NCBI GenBank assembly: GCA_963768415.1
Contig: CAVYHX010000003.1
Coordinates: 1 to 55,423 of the forward strand
DNA length: 55,423 nt
Direction: 5' to 3'
Origin: CAVYHX01 sp963768415
Lineage (GTDB): Bacteria > Pseudomonadota > Gammaproteobacteria > UBA9214
The translations under genes and the position numbers were made by a program. The notes beneath the pieces are model-generated. The model made no database searches and was not told the origin of the DNA. It worked only from the letters and a program-made list of their open reading frames with translations. Position 1 is the stretch's first letter; every line of letters starts with the position of its first letter. Of this stretch, positions 7,042-15,452 are shown piece after piece.

Positions 7042-8262
7042 CTATTTGGCAGGTGCGGCGAATATCACGATAAAAGCCAGGATGCCGGCCACCGTGGCAA
7101 AGCGCGTACTCAGGAGGTAGCGCGCCCTGCGTCCGTAATGATGGTTGCACGCAATAATGGCAACGAAGCATTGCAGCAGGTAATACAGTGCAAAGGCACG
7201 AGATGCAACAGAGATGATTTCCATAAGGTTTGCAGTCCAGACCAGTATGATTGCAAAGGTCGATACAATCAGGTAACCCCTGTTGGTCGATAATTTTCCT
7301 TTACTGCTTTCACTGGCCAGGCTTCCGGCGCCGACCGTATCTGCGACAGCTGCACTGAATTGACTCATGATCGCTGCGACAATGAGCATGAAGGGGAGTG
7401 CGGTTGCCGCCAGACCCGTTGCAGATACGATATCCGAAATCTGTATATTTGTAAGGTCGATGTGTTGCACGATCGGCATCAATAGCAAGACCGATACCAC
7501 GTACAGGGCTCCTGAAATCAATTGTGCCCGGCGCATGGTGCGAACGCGAATTTCCGCGCTATATTTCTGGCCCAGAAAACGCGATGTTTCGAAACCCTGT
7601 ACCACGAGTAAAATGCCGGACAGAATGCACGCCCTGGTCATAATGTCCCTGTCCTGCAAGTCATATACGAGTGATTTTCCGGATTGTATGAAGTTATAGT
7701 CATAGACGAATATACCGGTCAGCAGTGCCGCAACAATCGACAACTGCAGAGACATCGAATATGCCTCGAGTTTCTCCAGCCCGCCCAGCCCGCGGAAGAA
7801 ACCTGTCGTTGCTATAAATACTATGATGATTGTCGTCAGGGCTCTTTCCAGGTTATACGCTTCCTCAAAACCCATGTAGGTTAGAAGAAATGACGATAGC
7901 AATGAGAGATAGAACGCAACGGCAGTCACGTAGGCGAATGACAGCACGGCATTGGCAAACAAATCGGTTTTATAGATTACGGGATGTGCTTCCCGTTGAT
8001 GTATAAGAGGTTCGGCATGAATAATGTTGAAACGAATGACGCCGCCAATGATATATGCAAGCACGACGATGCCCGTGACTGCGAGAGGAGAATAAGCGCC
8101 GACCACGCTTGCAAGCAGCGGCGCTATAATCAGGAACCCGCTGCCGATTATCGAGGACAGTGGTGTGAGTGTTGCCTGCCAGGACCTGCTATTGGTCAGG
8201 CGCGGGTGGAACATGAACAGTAAAACACCAGCTGTAATAATCACGAGTATCGTGTTAAGCAT
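7042..8262 (-). CDS. APC-superfamily-like integral membrane protein, copy 1
   Basis: About 406 residues with roughly 11-12 hydrophobic helices. I start it at 8262 (MLNTILVIITAG) because GGAGG lies four bases upstream; an upstream in-frame codon would add 16 unlikely residues. Segments such as PLSSIIGSGFLIIAPLLA, GLGGLEKLEAYSMSLQ and GFETSRFLGQKYS resemble LeuT-fold/APC permeases, with a possible broken first helix at IIGSGF. I cannot name the substrate. The partner gene downstream is a Usp, and an equally long paralogue with the same partner is at 18176-19399. Its conserved charged motif RTMRRAQLISGALYV lies after the GFETSR segment. Confidence 0.75.
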   Translation of the reverse strand: MLNTILVIITAGVLLFMFHPRLTNSRSWQATLTPLSSIIGSGFLIIAPLLASVVGAYSPLAVTGIVVLAYIIGGVIRFNIIHAEPLIHQREAHPVIYKTDLFANAVLSFAYVTAVAFYLSLLSSFLLTYMGFEEAYNLERALTTIIIVFIATTGFFRGLGGLEKLEAYSMSLQLSIVAALLTGIFVYDYNFIQSGKSLVYDLQDRDIMTRACILSGILLVVQGFETSRFLGQKYSAEIRVRTMRRAQLISGALYVVSVLLLMPIVQHIDLTNIQISDIVSATGLAATALPFMLIVAAIMSQFSAAVADTVGAGSLASESSKGKLSTNRGYLIVSTFAIILVWTANLMEIISVASRAFALYYLLQCFVAIIACNHHYGRRARYLLSTRFATVAGILAFIVIFAAPAK

Positions 8263-8631
8263 TGTCCTCCCCGAATTTATAGCCTGGTAGTATGCAACAT
8301 GGTGTTGCAAGAGGAAATATCCTGGTTAACGTCTTGCCAGACCGATCAAAAATAAAGGGGTCGGATACATTTTTTCTTCTACACTGGGGGGAAGATCAGA
8401 CCACGATTTCCTGGTCTATCGTTTGTCGATGTCTGACTGATCTCTCTGTCGATACAGATATATTTAAAGGGTACATGATAAGCTAAATAAATCCGCTCCC
8501 CCTATATTCTCCCACCCCGATTCTCTGTAATCCGAAACAATTCTTAACAATTCATACACAATTTATGTGTCAAAAAATGCTTACAATGGTTGCAGAATGA
8601 TCGCTAATAGATCGAAACGGGAGTGACCGTT
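8263..8631. other. Intergenic region with repeat families D and B
   Basis: GGGGTCGGATACATTTTTTC (8354-8373) is a family D half. CAGACCACGATTTCCTGGTC (8397-8416) begins a family B copy whose continuation TATCGTTTGTCGATGTCTGA is shared with 13308 on. The last 150 bases are AT-rich and probably hold the promoter for the channel-like gene; no box could be assigned with confidence. Confidence 0.5.
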
Positions 8632-9807
8632 ATGAACGACATGATCAGTAAAGTAACCGATTTACTCGGGCCGGCAGGCTCAAGCGCGTTTGGCCATGCA
8701 CTAATCGGCCTGGCGATTCTTGTCATTGGTCTTTTTGTCGTCAAGTTCCTCGTCGGAATTTTCAGGCGCATGCTGAAAAAGGTATCGATGCTGCATCGCA
8801 CGAACGCTGACGGTTCAGTCACGGACCTGGCGACACCGGTCGCCTCCCTGGTCAAGGCGGTATTGACCATTTTCGTGCTCATGGCGGTACTGCAGCATTT
8901 CGGGCTGACTGACGTGCTGGAACCGCTGAAGGATATGGTCAGCAAGTTCATGACAGCGATACCGAACATCATTGGTGCCGGCGTCATCGGCTACGCGGGC
9001 TGGGTCATCGCGAAGATTGTTTCCCAGCTGGCGGGTGTCGGGCTGGGCAAGGTTGACGAGCAGCTGGCCGAGCGTACCGGAAACAAGGATATCAGTATTT
9101 CGAAGTTTGGTGGCGCGCTGATCTTCGCTATCATCCTGCTGCCCATCGCGGTCTCCGCCCTCGGCGTGCTCAATATTCCGGCGATCTCCGACCCGGCTTC
9201 CGCCATGATCCAGAAACTGATGGCCGCAGTGCCGAATATCATCGGCGCCGGCATTATCCTGCTGGTGGTCTTCTTTGCCGCGAAGTTTGTTGTCTACATC
9301 CTTGGCGGCCTGCTGGAAGGCGCGAACATCAATGCGTTGCCGGAGAAAATGGGCATGCAGGGCGTGTTTACGGCTACCTTTACACCGGTCCGGCTGGTCG
9401 GCGGTGCGATCATGTTTTTCTCGATGGTGGCCGCGGCGACTGCAGCCGTGAATATTCTGGGTATTGATGTTATCTCCGAAGTGTTCGCCAGGATCCTGGA
9501 ATTCGGCGGCGGTCTGCTGGTTGGCGGCCTGATCCTGATAATCGGTAATTTCCTGAGCACCATCGCCTACGACAAACTATCCGGCCACGGGAACACCGGC
9601 GTTGCCAACATCGCACGCATCGCGATACTCGGCCTGGTGCTGGCGATGGGCCTGAAGGCCATGGGTCTCGCCGATAATATCGTTACCATGGCCTTTGGTT
9701 TCACGATCGGCAGTGTGGCGGTTGCAGCTGCGCTTGCATTCGGCCTGGGCGGCAGGGATGCGGCCAAGGCAGTTGCTGACAACTGGGCAGCAAAAATAAA
9801 CGCCTAG
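8632..9807 (+). CDS. CmpX-like membrane protein with repeated conserved TM helices (mechanosensitive-channel related)
   Basis: The ATG at 8632 follows GGGAG by eight bases; an upstream GTG at 8623 overlaps that signal and is less likely. The 391-residue product contains two clear internal copies of the conserved-TM-helix motif (KFMTAIPNIIGAGVIGYAGW and KLMAAVPNIIGAGIILLVVF). Further hydrophobic helices and a final glycine/alanine-rich helix ending GLGGRDAAKAVADNWAAK follow. Proteins with this layout (Pfam TM_helix) relate to MscS-type channels and to CmpX of Pseudomonas, implicated in envelope stress. It lacks an evident MscS beta domain, so channel activity is not proven. Monocistronic; followed by a family E palindrome that may terminate transcription. 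Confidence 0.82.
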   Translation: MNDMISKVTDLLGPAGSSAFGHALIGLAILVIGLFVVKFLVGIFRRMLKKVSMLHRTNADGSVTDLATPVASLVKAVLTIFVLMAVLQHFGLTDVLEPLKDMVSKFMTAIPNIIGAGVIGYAGWVIAKIVSQLAGVGLGKVDEQLAERTGNKDISISKFGGALIFAIILLPIAVSALGVLNIPAISDPASAMIQKLMAAVPNIIGAGIILLVVFFAAKFVVYILGGLLEGANINALPEKMGMQGVFTATFTPVRLVGGAIMFFSMVAAATAAVNILGIDVISEVFARILEFGGGLLVGGLILIIGNFLSTIAYDKLSGHGNTGVANIARIAILGLVLAMGLKAMGLADNIVTMAFGFTIGSVAVAAALAFGLGGRDAAKAVADNWAAKINA

Positions 9808-9827
9808 TACCAAGTACGGTCAGACTC

Positions 9828-9882
9828 GATTGATAGGATGTTTTCCTGTCGAATCAGTCGAGTCTGACCTCATTAATCCCAT
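9828..9882. repeat. Palindromic repeat, family E (GGTCAGACTCGATTGA)
   Basis: GGTCAGACTCGATTGA pairs with TCAGTCGAGTCTGACC (one mismatch) around a 20-base centre. Half copies lie near 5210 and 11846. It sits 20 bases after the stop of the CmpX-like gene and could serve as a terminator, although no T-run follows. Confidence 0.85.
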
Positions 9883-10010
9883 TAACCAAGACGCATCATA
9901 CTTTAGGTCAATATCAAATCTTTACAACTATAAGTACTGTAGGAGATATTCATAATAAGCGAGCTGCGAGGAGAACTTAGGCTCGAAATACAAACCTGCG
10001 GTAGATCACA

Positions 10011-10340
10011 ATGAAGAAATCCAAACTATTGGTCGTAATGCTCGCACCGTGCATATCAGCCCTGATCGGCTTATCACAAAGCGTGTTCGCATATGAATTT
10101 GACGAAGAACAACAGAGGAGTCAGGGCGTTGTCGATATGAGCAACAGACAATGGGCTCCCCCGCCGAGATACAAGCCATGGACTATCCCTCCGATGAGTA
10201 AGCGGTGGGGCGTCCCACCTAGATACAAGCCATATACTATCCCGCCGATCAGCAAGCGGTGGGGTGTCCCACCGAAATCCAGGCATTGGGTAATCCCCCG
10301 ATCAGCAACCAGTCTGTTACCTCCCGACGAGAGGAAATAA
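10011..10340 (+). CDS. Secreted Pro/Trp-rich tandem-repeat protein
   Basis: A 109-residue protein with a Sec signal peptide (basic MKKSK, hydrophobic LLVVMLAPCISALIGL, likely cleavage after SVFA). It then has 18-residue tandem repeats of the form RYKPWTIPPMSKRWGVPP: two near-identical units preceded by a partial one (RQWAPP) and followed by a degenerate one (KSRHWVIPRSATS). DNA of the two full units is also nearly identical, suggesting recent duplication. I recognise no family. The basic, tryptophan- and proline-rich mature part resembles antimicrobial or wall-binding peptides, but that is only analogy. It is isolated between repeats and has no operon partner. Confidence 0.65.
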   Translation: MKKSKLLVVMLAPCISALIGLSQSVFAYEFDEEQQRSQGVVDMSNRQWAPPPRYKPWTIPPMSKRWGVPPRYKPYTIPPISKRWGVPPKSRHWVIPRSATSLLPPDERK

Positions 10341-10354
10341 AGCGCAGACTCATA

Positions 10355-10452
10355 AAAGGGTGTCAGAGCACAATTGTTTCTAATATAAGCAGTAAATGTG
10401 CTCTGAAACCGTTTTGTGTGTAAGCAGTAAATGTGCTCTGACACCGTTTTGT
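10355..10452. repeat. Family A palindrome plus extra right half
   Basis: AAAGGGTGTCAGAGCACAA (10355 on) pairs with GTAAATGTGCTCTGAAACC. A second right half, GCAGTAAATGTGCTCTGACACC, follows at 10422-10445. The cluster lies between two convergent genes. Confidence 0.85.
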
Positions 10453-10461
10453 GCTTAATCC

Positions 10462-11730
10462 TCAGTCGAACGTGAAGATTTCAATAGGGCGGGTTATGCC
10501 CTTCAGCGTTGCGCTTTCCAGTTTCCTTGCGCGAATGTGATCCGGAATTTTCTCTCTTGTGGCAGTGCTGAAAATGACCTCCGTCCCGCGCTGTTTATTA
10601 AATTCCTGAAGACGTGAAGCGATGTTGACTGTATCACCAATCAGGGTATATGACGGTTGATCTTCACTACCGGTATTCCCTGCCAGGACTTCTCCCGTGT
10701 GAATGCCGATACGGTGCTTGAAAGGCCGTTTCCCCTCTTTTGTCCGTGCATTATTCAGATGATGTAAATTCTTTTGCATTTCCATGGCTGCCTGTATCGC
10801 TCCGCCCGCATGGTCAGTGCATGCAACCGGTGCTCCGAAGGCCGTCACAATTTCATCGCCCACATAATGCAGTATCAGTCCATGGTGCCGGCGTACGGCT
10901 TTCTGCATGGCCGTAAAATACTCCCGCAGACTTTTTACGACCTCTTCCGGGTCGTTCTCCTCGACGTAAGGTGTAAAGTCACTTAGATCTGCGATGAGTA
11001 CCGTTGCCTCCGTTCTTTCACCATTCAAAGGTATTTGGCCGGCAAGTATCTGATCCCTGATCTCTGGAGTCACATACTTGCCGAACAGGTCTTTTACATA
11101 CTGCTTTTCTCTTTGCTCCAGGTAATCATGTATGACAAGTTTCTTTGCACTGGAGCCGATGTATCCTGATATAAAAGCCACACCCAGCAATATAAAACCT
11201 TTGAATAATGTCGTAACTACCAGATATGGATGACTCATCACGTGGGTCTGTAAATCGTACAAGGTAAGACCAAATAGAGCCATGACACTTAATACTGCAG
11301 AGTACATGGATAATCTGAAATCAAACCTTAGACCACTCATCGCATTAACCATAAACAGAACAAGAAAGGCGGGGATATCCGACGTCATTTCATAGATGTC
11401 TCTGCTCATCGTGTATCGAACGATAAGTACCAGGATAAAGACGAATGCAATATCCAGGGTGACCAGGAGGTACTTTGCCAGTGAAGAATTTCTGTGGTTG
11501 TTGTAATAGCGCCAGAGAAGAATGCCAATGGCAATGCAGGATGCAGAAAAAAGGCTTACTAAAAGGAACCTGACGTTCAGTTCTTCGCCCAGCATCAGCC
11601 TGGAAACGATCATCATGACCAGGACAAGCGTGAACACAGATATTCTTGCCAGATGTATTATCCTCTCATTCTTTCTCTCTTCTTCCAGTATGCTTTTCGT
11701 GGCCGAATTTATAATATCTTTGTCATTCAT
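10462..11730 (-). CDS. Membrane-bound class III adenylate/guanylate cyclase
   Basis: The 422-residue protein has six hydrophobic helices in residues about 24-205 and a class III cyclase domain from about 245 to the end. Metal-binding aspartates sit in VLIADLSDFT and HYVGDEIVTAFGAP. The purine-selecting region is YTLIGDTVNIASRLQ, in which Asp favours ATP and the Asn and Arg match the transition-state residues. A short helical segment (YLEQREKQYVKDLFGKYVTPE) joins the two parts, as in Cya-type receptor cyclases with six-helix anchors. It most likely makes cAMP at the inner membrane. It is monocistronic, with a weak AGGT ribosome-binding site. Confidence 0.9.
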   Translation of the reverse strand: MNDKDIINSATKSILEEERKNERIIHLARISVFTLVLVMMIVSRLMLGEELNVRFLLVSLFSASCIAIGILLWRYYNNHRNSSLAKYLLVTLDIAFVFILVLIVRYTMSRDIYEMTSDIPAFLVLFMVNAMSGLRFDFRLSMYSAVLSVMALFGLTLYDLQTHVMSHPYLVVTTLFKGFILLGVAFISGYIGSSAKKLVIHDYLEQREKQYVKDLFGKYVTPEIRDQILAGQIPLNGERTEATVLIADLSDFTPYVEENDPEEVVKSLREYFTAMQKAVRRHHGLILHYVGDEIVTAFGAPVACTDHAGGAIQAAMEMQKNLHHLNNARTKEGKRPFKHRIGIHTGEVLAGNTGSEDQPSYTLIGDTVNIASRLQEFNKQRGTEVIFSTATREKIPDHIRARKLESATLKGITRPIEIFTFD

Positions 11731-12103
11731 GCGCTCAACCTGTTTGGTGAAAGCCTTGGAGAGAACCGGGATCGGAGCATTAGTATTCCTGGAACGTGAG
11801 GAAATAGTGTCTTGAGGCAGCCGTGATTTCGCGGAAGAATTATAGGGTCAGACTCACTGCTGTCCCATAGATCCTTTGCGCAAAAGAGGCAAAGCAAGGG
11901 TATCGTAGTCTGCACGCTGATCAGCAGATACCCTGGACAACAATTCCGTTCTTGAGCTAACGCCTCTATTGTCATTCCCACGTAATAATACGTAATAATA
12001 GGGGACAGACCACGATTTCCGGAGAGTAAAAGGGGACGGAGGGATTAAAAAATAACCCTTACTTCCCCTTTAATTACATTGTCAGAAAATGTATCCGGCC
12101 CCT
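11731..12103. other. Intergenic region packed with repeat halves (families E, B, G, D)
   Basis: In order: AGGGTCAGACTCACTGCTGT (11844 on, family E half), ATAGGGGACAGACCACGATT (11999 on, family B), AAAGGGGACGGAGGGATTAAA to TTACTTCCCCTTT (12028-12073, family G palindrome) and CAGAAAATGTATCCGGCCCC (12083-12102, family D half). I see no credible gene here. Confidence 0.55.
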
Positions 12104-13285
12104 TTATCCAAGATGTTTTTCCATAATCGCCAGTTGTTTATTCACGATATCCAAATGCTGCTGTATGGCAGGATGATCAACAAAGTGGCTCAGGCGCGCC
12201 TGGCACTTGCGGAAGACGGAAATTTCAAAATAATTGATGCGGTTGCCGCTATAGTCGGCGGCCAGGCGGCTACACAGTGGTGCCAGCAACTCAGGTGCCA
12301 TTTCAGTATATTTTTCAGTGATCAGGTCATACGATAAGGATCTGGGGTAATCATATGCCTTGGGATTCGACTCAGTTGTTTTCAGCATGGCCAGGAGTAT
12401 ACGTGCACGCAGCTCAGTACCGGGCAGATGTAGCGCCAGGGCATATTCCTGTAATTTCGTAATGTATGGATAATCGATCCCTGGCAGGTTCATCATCAAC
12501 ACAAGTTCCGCAAGGAAGGTGGGATCGTAGCTGGCATGTTGTATCGTCAGATAGGCGGCTTTAAAAAACTCACGGTGACGACGTTTCTGCTCGGCTGACG
12601 CCGCATTATGACGATCATACTGGCGATACACCGCGCGGGCCTGTTCTAGACTGGTAAAACTGTCTACATTCCCGGTTGCTTCCCACCACACAGGCAAAGG
12701 TGCATGTTTCACCAGCGCCCGTTCCAGGCGTGCCGTGCGGATATCCTCAGCATAATATTTATCCAGGATCTGGGTAGTAAAAAGCAGGCCAAGGGTGATC
12801 ACAAACAAGGCGGCCGTCGCGCCGATCACATACCGGACAGCACGAGGCCCATGGGGTGTGACAACCATCCAGAACGCGGCCGCCACTAATGCACCATATA
12901 TACCCGCGTATAACCCACCGAGAATATTGCCAAAAGCCAGGCCGATGGACATTGGCATGATCAGGCCCGCCAGTATCAGATTCAGCAGATTTGACTTATT
13001 AAAATAGTGCAACACCAGGTAGACAGGCACGCCATAGACCAGTGTCACCACAAACGACACCAACATGGCATAGCCAGCAAACAGTAATCCCGAGCTATAA
13101 AATTTTACATGTCCGTGGAAATCCGTGGTCGTAAGCGCATCCAACAGCGAACCGCCCAGAATGCCAAACGCCCACACCGGAATATGAATCAGCTGCGCGA
13201 GAAACAGCGCCAGTATGATGCGGACTACATGGCGCCGGGTAATCTTGGATTTTTCCATTTTGAAAGAATCGGGATCAGCATACAT
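12104..13285 (-). CDS. Uncharacterised membrane protein with C-terminal helical domain
   Basis: The 393-residue protein starts with a basic segment and about five hydrophobic helices (residues 20-190). A soluble half follows, rich in alpha-helical, TPR-like stretches (FFKAAYLTIQHASYDPTFLA, LPGTELRARILLAMLK). I do not recognise a family. AGGG five bases before the ATG at 13285 supports that start; an in-frame ATG at 13258 (MEKSK) is possible. The 3' end lies against a family D repeat half, whose TGTATCCGGCCCC begins within 20 bases of the stop. No operon partners are present. Confidence 0.6.
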   Translation of the reverse strand: MYADPDSFKMEKSKITRRHVVRIILALFLAQLIHIPVWAFGILGGSLLDALTTTDFHGHVKFYSSGLLFAGYAMLVSFVVTLVYGVPVYLVLHYFNKSNLLNLILAGLIMPMSIGLAFGNILGGLYAGIYGALVAAAFWMVVTPHGPRAVRYVIGATAALFVITLGLLFTTQILDKYYAEDIRTARLERALVKHAPLPVWWEATGNVDSFTSLEQARAVYRQYDRHNAASAEQKRRHREFFKAAYLTIQHASYDPTFLAELVLMMNLPGIDYPYITKLQEYALALHLPGTELRARILLAMLKTTESNPKAYDYPRSLSYDLITEKYTEMAPELLAPLCSRLAADYSGNRINYFEISVFRKCQARLSHFVDHPAIQQHLDIVNKQLAIMEKHLG

Positions 13286-13305
13286 TTAGCCCTAATATTA
13301 GAGCA

Positions 13306-13376
13306 AATAATAGGGGACAGATCACGATTACCTGGTCTATCGTTTGTCGTTGTCTGACTGATCTCCCTGTCGGTAA
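13306..13376. repeat. Family B repeat, long copy
   Basis: ATAGGGGACAGATCACGATT (13310 on) is followed by ACCTGGTCTATCGTTTGTCG, then TTGTCTGACTGATCTCCC. The same continuation follows the copy near 8395. It is followed 55 bases on by a RAYT-gene fragment, hinting that family B once had its own transposase. Confidence 0.75.
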
Positions 13377-13430
13377 GAGCCAGGCTGCTTGTGGCAGCTT
13401 GGCTGTACCGCATGGACAAGGAGGTCATCG

Positions 13431-13491
13431 GTGCCGCGACGCGCACGCCTGACCGTGGCGGGCATTCCCTGGCATATCATCCAAAGGCTGT
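13431..13491 (+). pseudogene. N-terminal fragment of a second, different RAYT transposase
   Basis: GTGCCGCGACGCGCACG begins a frame encoding VPRRARLTVAGIPWHIIQR, a typical RAYT N-terminus (PRRARLxxxGxPxHVxQRGNN). It differs from the intact RAYT at 2846, which begins ARIPRIVLPGCPHHVTQRG. The homology stops abruptly where the sequence becomes the 3' end of the PEP-CTERM gene on the other strand. A family B repeat lies just upstream, so this is probably the remnant of the family B transposase. Confidence 0.6.
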
Positions 13492-14109
13492 TTTTTTGCA
13501 CCTTGAAAATCCCATTCCAGCGAGTCCCAGCCCGAACAGGGCCAGGGTGCCTGGTTCGGGTACGGCTGAAGTTTCACGAACTATGAGCACACTAATGTTG
13601 TTCCAGGCGGCTGCCCTGCTTGGAGACCATGTGTAATCCGGGCTCGTTAATTGGCTAAGGTCATCGGCAGTGTTAGCAATAAGATCTCTACCAGTGTTGT
13701 GATACCAGCCGATCCTTCTTACAGAGTCGATTGCGTTAACATACAACCCGTATCCATATTCTGTTCTTCCAAAACGCGAATCCATTTCCACGCCACCAAA
13801 TAGTGAGTAGAAAATACCAGCAAGGGCGTTTTGAGCATCGTCACCGAGCGCGCTTGAAAGTCCTGGTGCGCCAGTACTCACGAAATCTGGAACGAGTTTA
13901 TTGAACATATCAACAACCTCACTGTTTGTGGCTAATCGCCATCCAGGATTGTTGATTGGGGCTGAATTGATAGACTCACCCAGTGTTGTTGTGATGTCCA
14001 ACCAGTCCAGTCCGGCTTCTGTATCGGTTGTGTATGTGCCGTTGTCTATGAATGTAGCATTTGCGACGGATACTGACATCGCCAACATCATTGCAAGTAC
14101 ATATTTCAT
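13477..14109 (-). CDS. PEP-CTERM sorting-signal protein
   Basis: About 210 residues; I start it at the ATG at 14109 (MKYVLAMMLAMSVSVANA), eight bases behind AAGGG; a GTG at 14118 is also in frame. There is a clear signal peptide. A central DUF1566/Lcl-like region follows (DTEAGLDWLD, GWRLATNSEVVDMFNKLVPD, YTWSPSRAAAWNNISVLIVRE). The C-terminal sorting signal is VPEPGTLALFGLGLAGMGFS followed by basic residues. PEP-CTERM proteins are processed by exosortase and exported to the cell surface or matrix; no exosortase is in the window. The 3' end overlaps the RAYT fragment junction, so the last few residues (CKKTAFG) may come from the inserted element. Confidence 0.88.
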   Translation of the reverse strand: MKYVLAMMLAMSVSVANATFIDNGTYTTDTEAGLDWLDITTTLGESINSAPINNPGWRLATNSEVVDMFNKLVPDFVSTGAPGLSSALGDDAQNALAGIFYSLFGGVEMDSRFGRTEYGYGLYVNAIDSVRRIGWYHNTGRDLIANTADDLSQLTSPDYTWSPSRAAAWNNISVLIVRETSAVPEPGTLALFGLGLAGMGFSRCKKTAFG

Positions 14110-14303
14110 TGTTTTCACCCTTAATTCTTATTCCTTTCCATCTTGTTAAGCGGACTGGTGTACACAGCCTAACATCCTCAAATATTTGATAAATCGTACG
14201 GAGGTACTAGCCTGCATATTGCATGAGCGGTGCTGATGGAGCCATATTCGGTATTGATTTTGGATTTATGTTGTTGAGGCGATGTGGCGAACAAGCAAAA
14301 TAT

Positions 14304-14357
14304 GGGTGTCAGAGCACATTTACTGCTTATATTAGAAACATTTGTGCTCTGACACGC
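14304..14357. repeat. Palindromic repeat, family A
   Basis: GGGTGTCAGAGCACATTTAC pairs with AAACATTTGTGCTCTGACAC around CTTATATTAG. It lies in the 3' flank of the amidotransferase pseudogene. The preceding 14110-14300 stretch holds the PEP-CTERM promoter region and nothing else I can name. Confidence 0.88.
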
Positions 14358-14393
14358 TATTCTCGCGACTGCATAGGCCCTGAGCCTCTAAGT

Positions 14394-15138
14394 TCAATGG
14401 CGATAGGTTTCAACAAACCGCCTGAGAATTTCCTGGGCATGCGGGGTGGGTTTCTGACTGACTCTCTTTTTCAGTTCATCCGCTTCATGCGGTTCGAAAT
14501 AGCCGTGGTTGCGGTAGATGTTGATACGCAATATAAATTCCTCGGCGTCTCCTTCCGGGTGGAACTGGGTGGCATACACGTTTTCGCCGATGCGAAACAT
14601 CTGTATCGGACAACCGCTGCCGGTCATCAGTAACGTCGCACCTTCGGGGAGGGTGTCGACGGCCTCCTTGTGACCGAGCAGAACGTCTATTCGGTCCGGA
14701 AAGCCCCGAAGCAGTTTGTCCCGCTTGCCGGCTTCGGTTATGTCCAGCGTTACGCAGCCCACGGCTTCGGCGTACCTTGTCGAGATGCTGGTGCCGAGGT
14801 AGTTGCCCAGCAGGCCGTTGCCGGAGCAGGCGCCAAGAAAGGGGATGTCCCGGGTGACTACCTGTTCCAGCAGCCGGTTGAAATCGGCCTCGATTTTTTT
14901 CTGGATGCCGGATTTTCTGTCTTCCGGGGTGCTGATATCGAACGGGCTGCCGCCGACAATGATGGCGGAATAGTCTTCCGGGTTCAGGTCATCAGGGATG
15001 CCCTGCTGCTCGATGCGTTTCCTGCAAGTATCCCCGGCCTGTCAATCCGCCGTATTTCAGAATACAGGCGTATTCACTGTCGGACGTGGCGTCTTCAGGC
15101 CGCAGTTGCAGAATCAGAACGGGTTTCGTGGCAGCCAT
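14394..15138 (-). pseudogene. GMP-synthase-like class I glutamine amidotransferase, one frameshift
   Basis: The start ATG at 15138 (MAATKPVLILQLRPED) opens a frame that stops after 48 codons. After removing one base near 15042 the reading continues to a normal end, about 247 residues. Continued motifs are AIIVGGSPFDIS, the nucleophile loop FLGACSGNGLLG, and the His-Glu pair in YATQFHPEGD, so the catalytic triad is present. The 745-base length is 3n+1, consistent with a single insertion (GGATTG-A-CAGGCC on the coding strand). Such stand-alone GATases often act in amide transfer or gamma-glutamyl hydrolysis; the exact substrate is unknown. Sequence error or recent decay are both possible. Confidence 0.82.
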
Positions 15139-15166
15139 GAGTGACATATTACGTGAGAAGCAATGA

Positions 15167-15236
15167 GCAATTCCGGGGGCAGTATACTCAATGTAAACAC
15201 ACCCAAAAAGTAAAAGGGTGTCAGAGCGCATTTTTT
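15167..15236. repeat. Family C and family A fragments
   Basis: AATTCCGGGGGCAGTATACT (15173 on) is a family C half followed by CAATGTAAACACACCC, the same continuation seen at 19745. AAAGGGTGTCAGAGCGCATT (15216 on) is a family A left half. Confidence 0.65.
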
Positions 15237-15242
15237 CTAATG

Positions 15243-15402
15243 AAATAATAGGGGACAGATCACGATTTCCTGGTCTATCGTTTTCGGTGATGCGCGGTTC
15301 AGTGAATAAATAGAAGCGATGTTGCAACGCCGGGTAATACCGGGAAAGGCGGGGAGGCCGGTGAAGGGCTGGCTGAAATCGTGGTCTGTTCCCTATTTTC
15401 CG
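15243..15402. repeat. 160-bp MITE-like element with family B terminal inverted repeats
   Basis: AATAGGGGACAGATCACGATTT at the left is inverted as AAATCGTGGTCTGTTCCCTATT at the right, enclosing about 115 bp with no gene. This is the only copy of family B with both ends facing each other, and may represent the element's full non-autonomous form. Confidence 0.7.
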
Positions 15403-15452
15403 CAGTGCAGAAATCGATCCAGCCACCTATGGATCGGGTGCCATGACCGGGA

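Noticed and set aside
11727..11981. 84-codon minus-strand frame upstream of the cyclase
   Set aside because: It runs through repeat fragments, lacks a ribosome-binding site and has no conserved pattern.
12104..12340. A plus-strand ORF starting MYPAPL at 12089
   Set aside because: It starts in a family D repeat and is antiparallel to the membrane protein gene; the same MYPAP start elsewhere is also repeat-derived.
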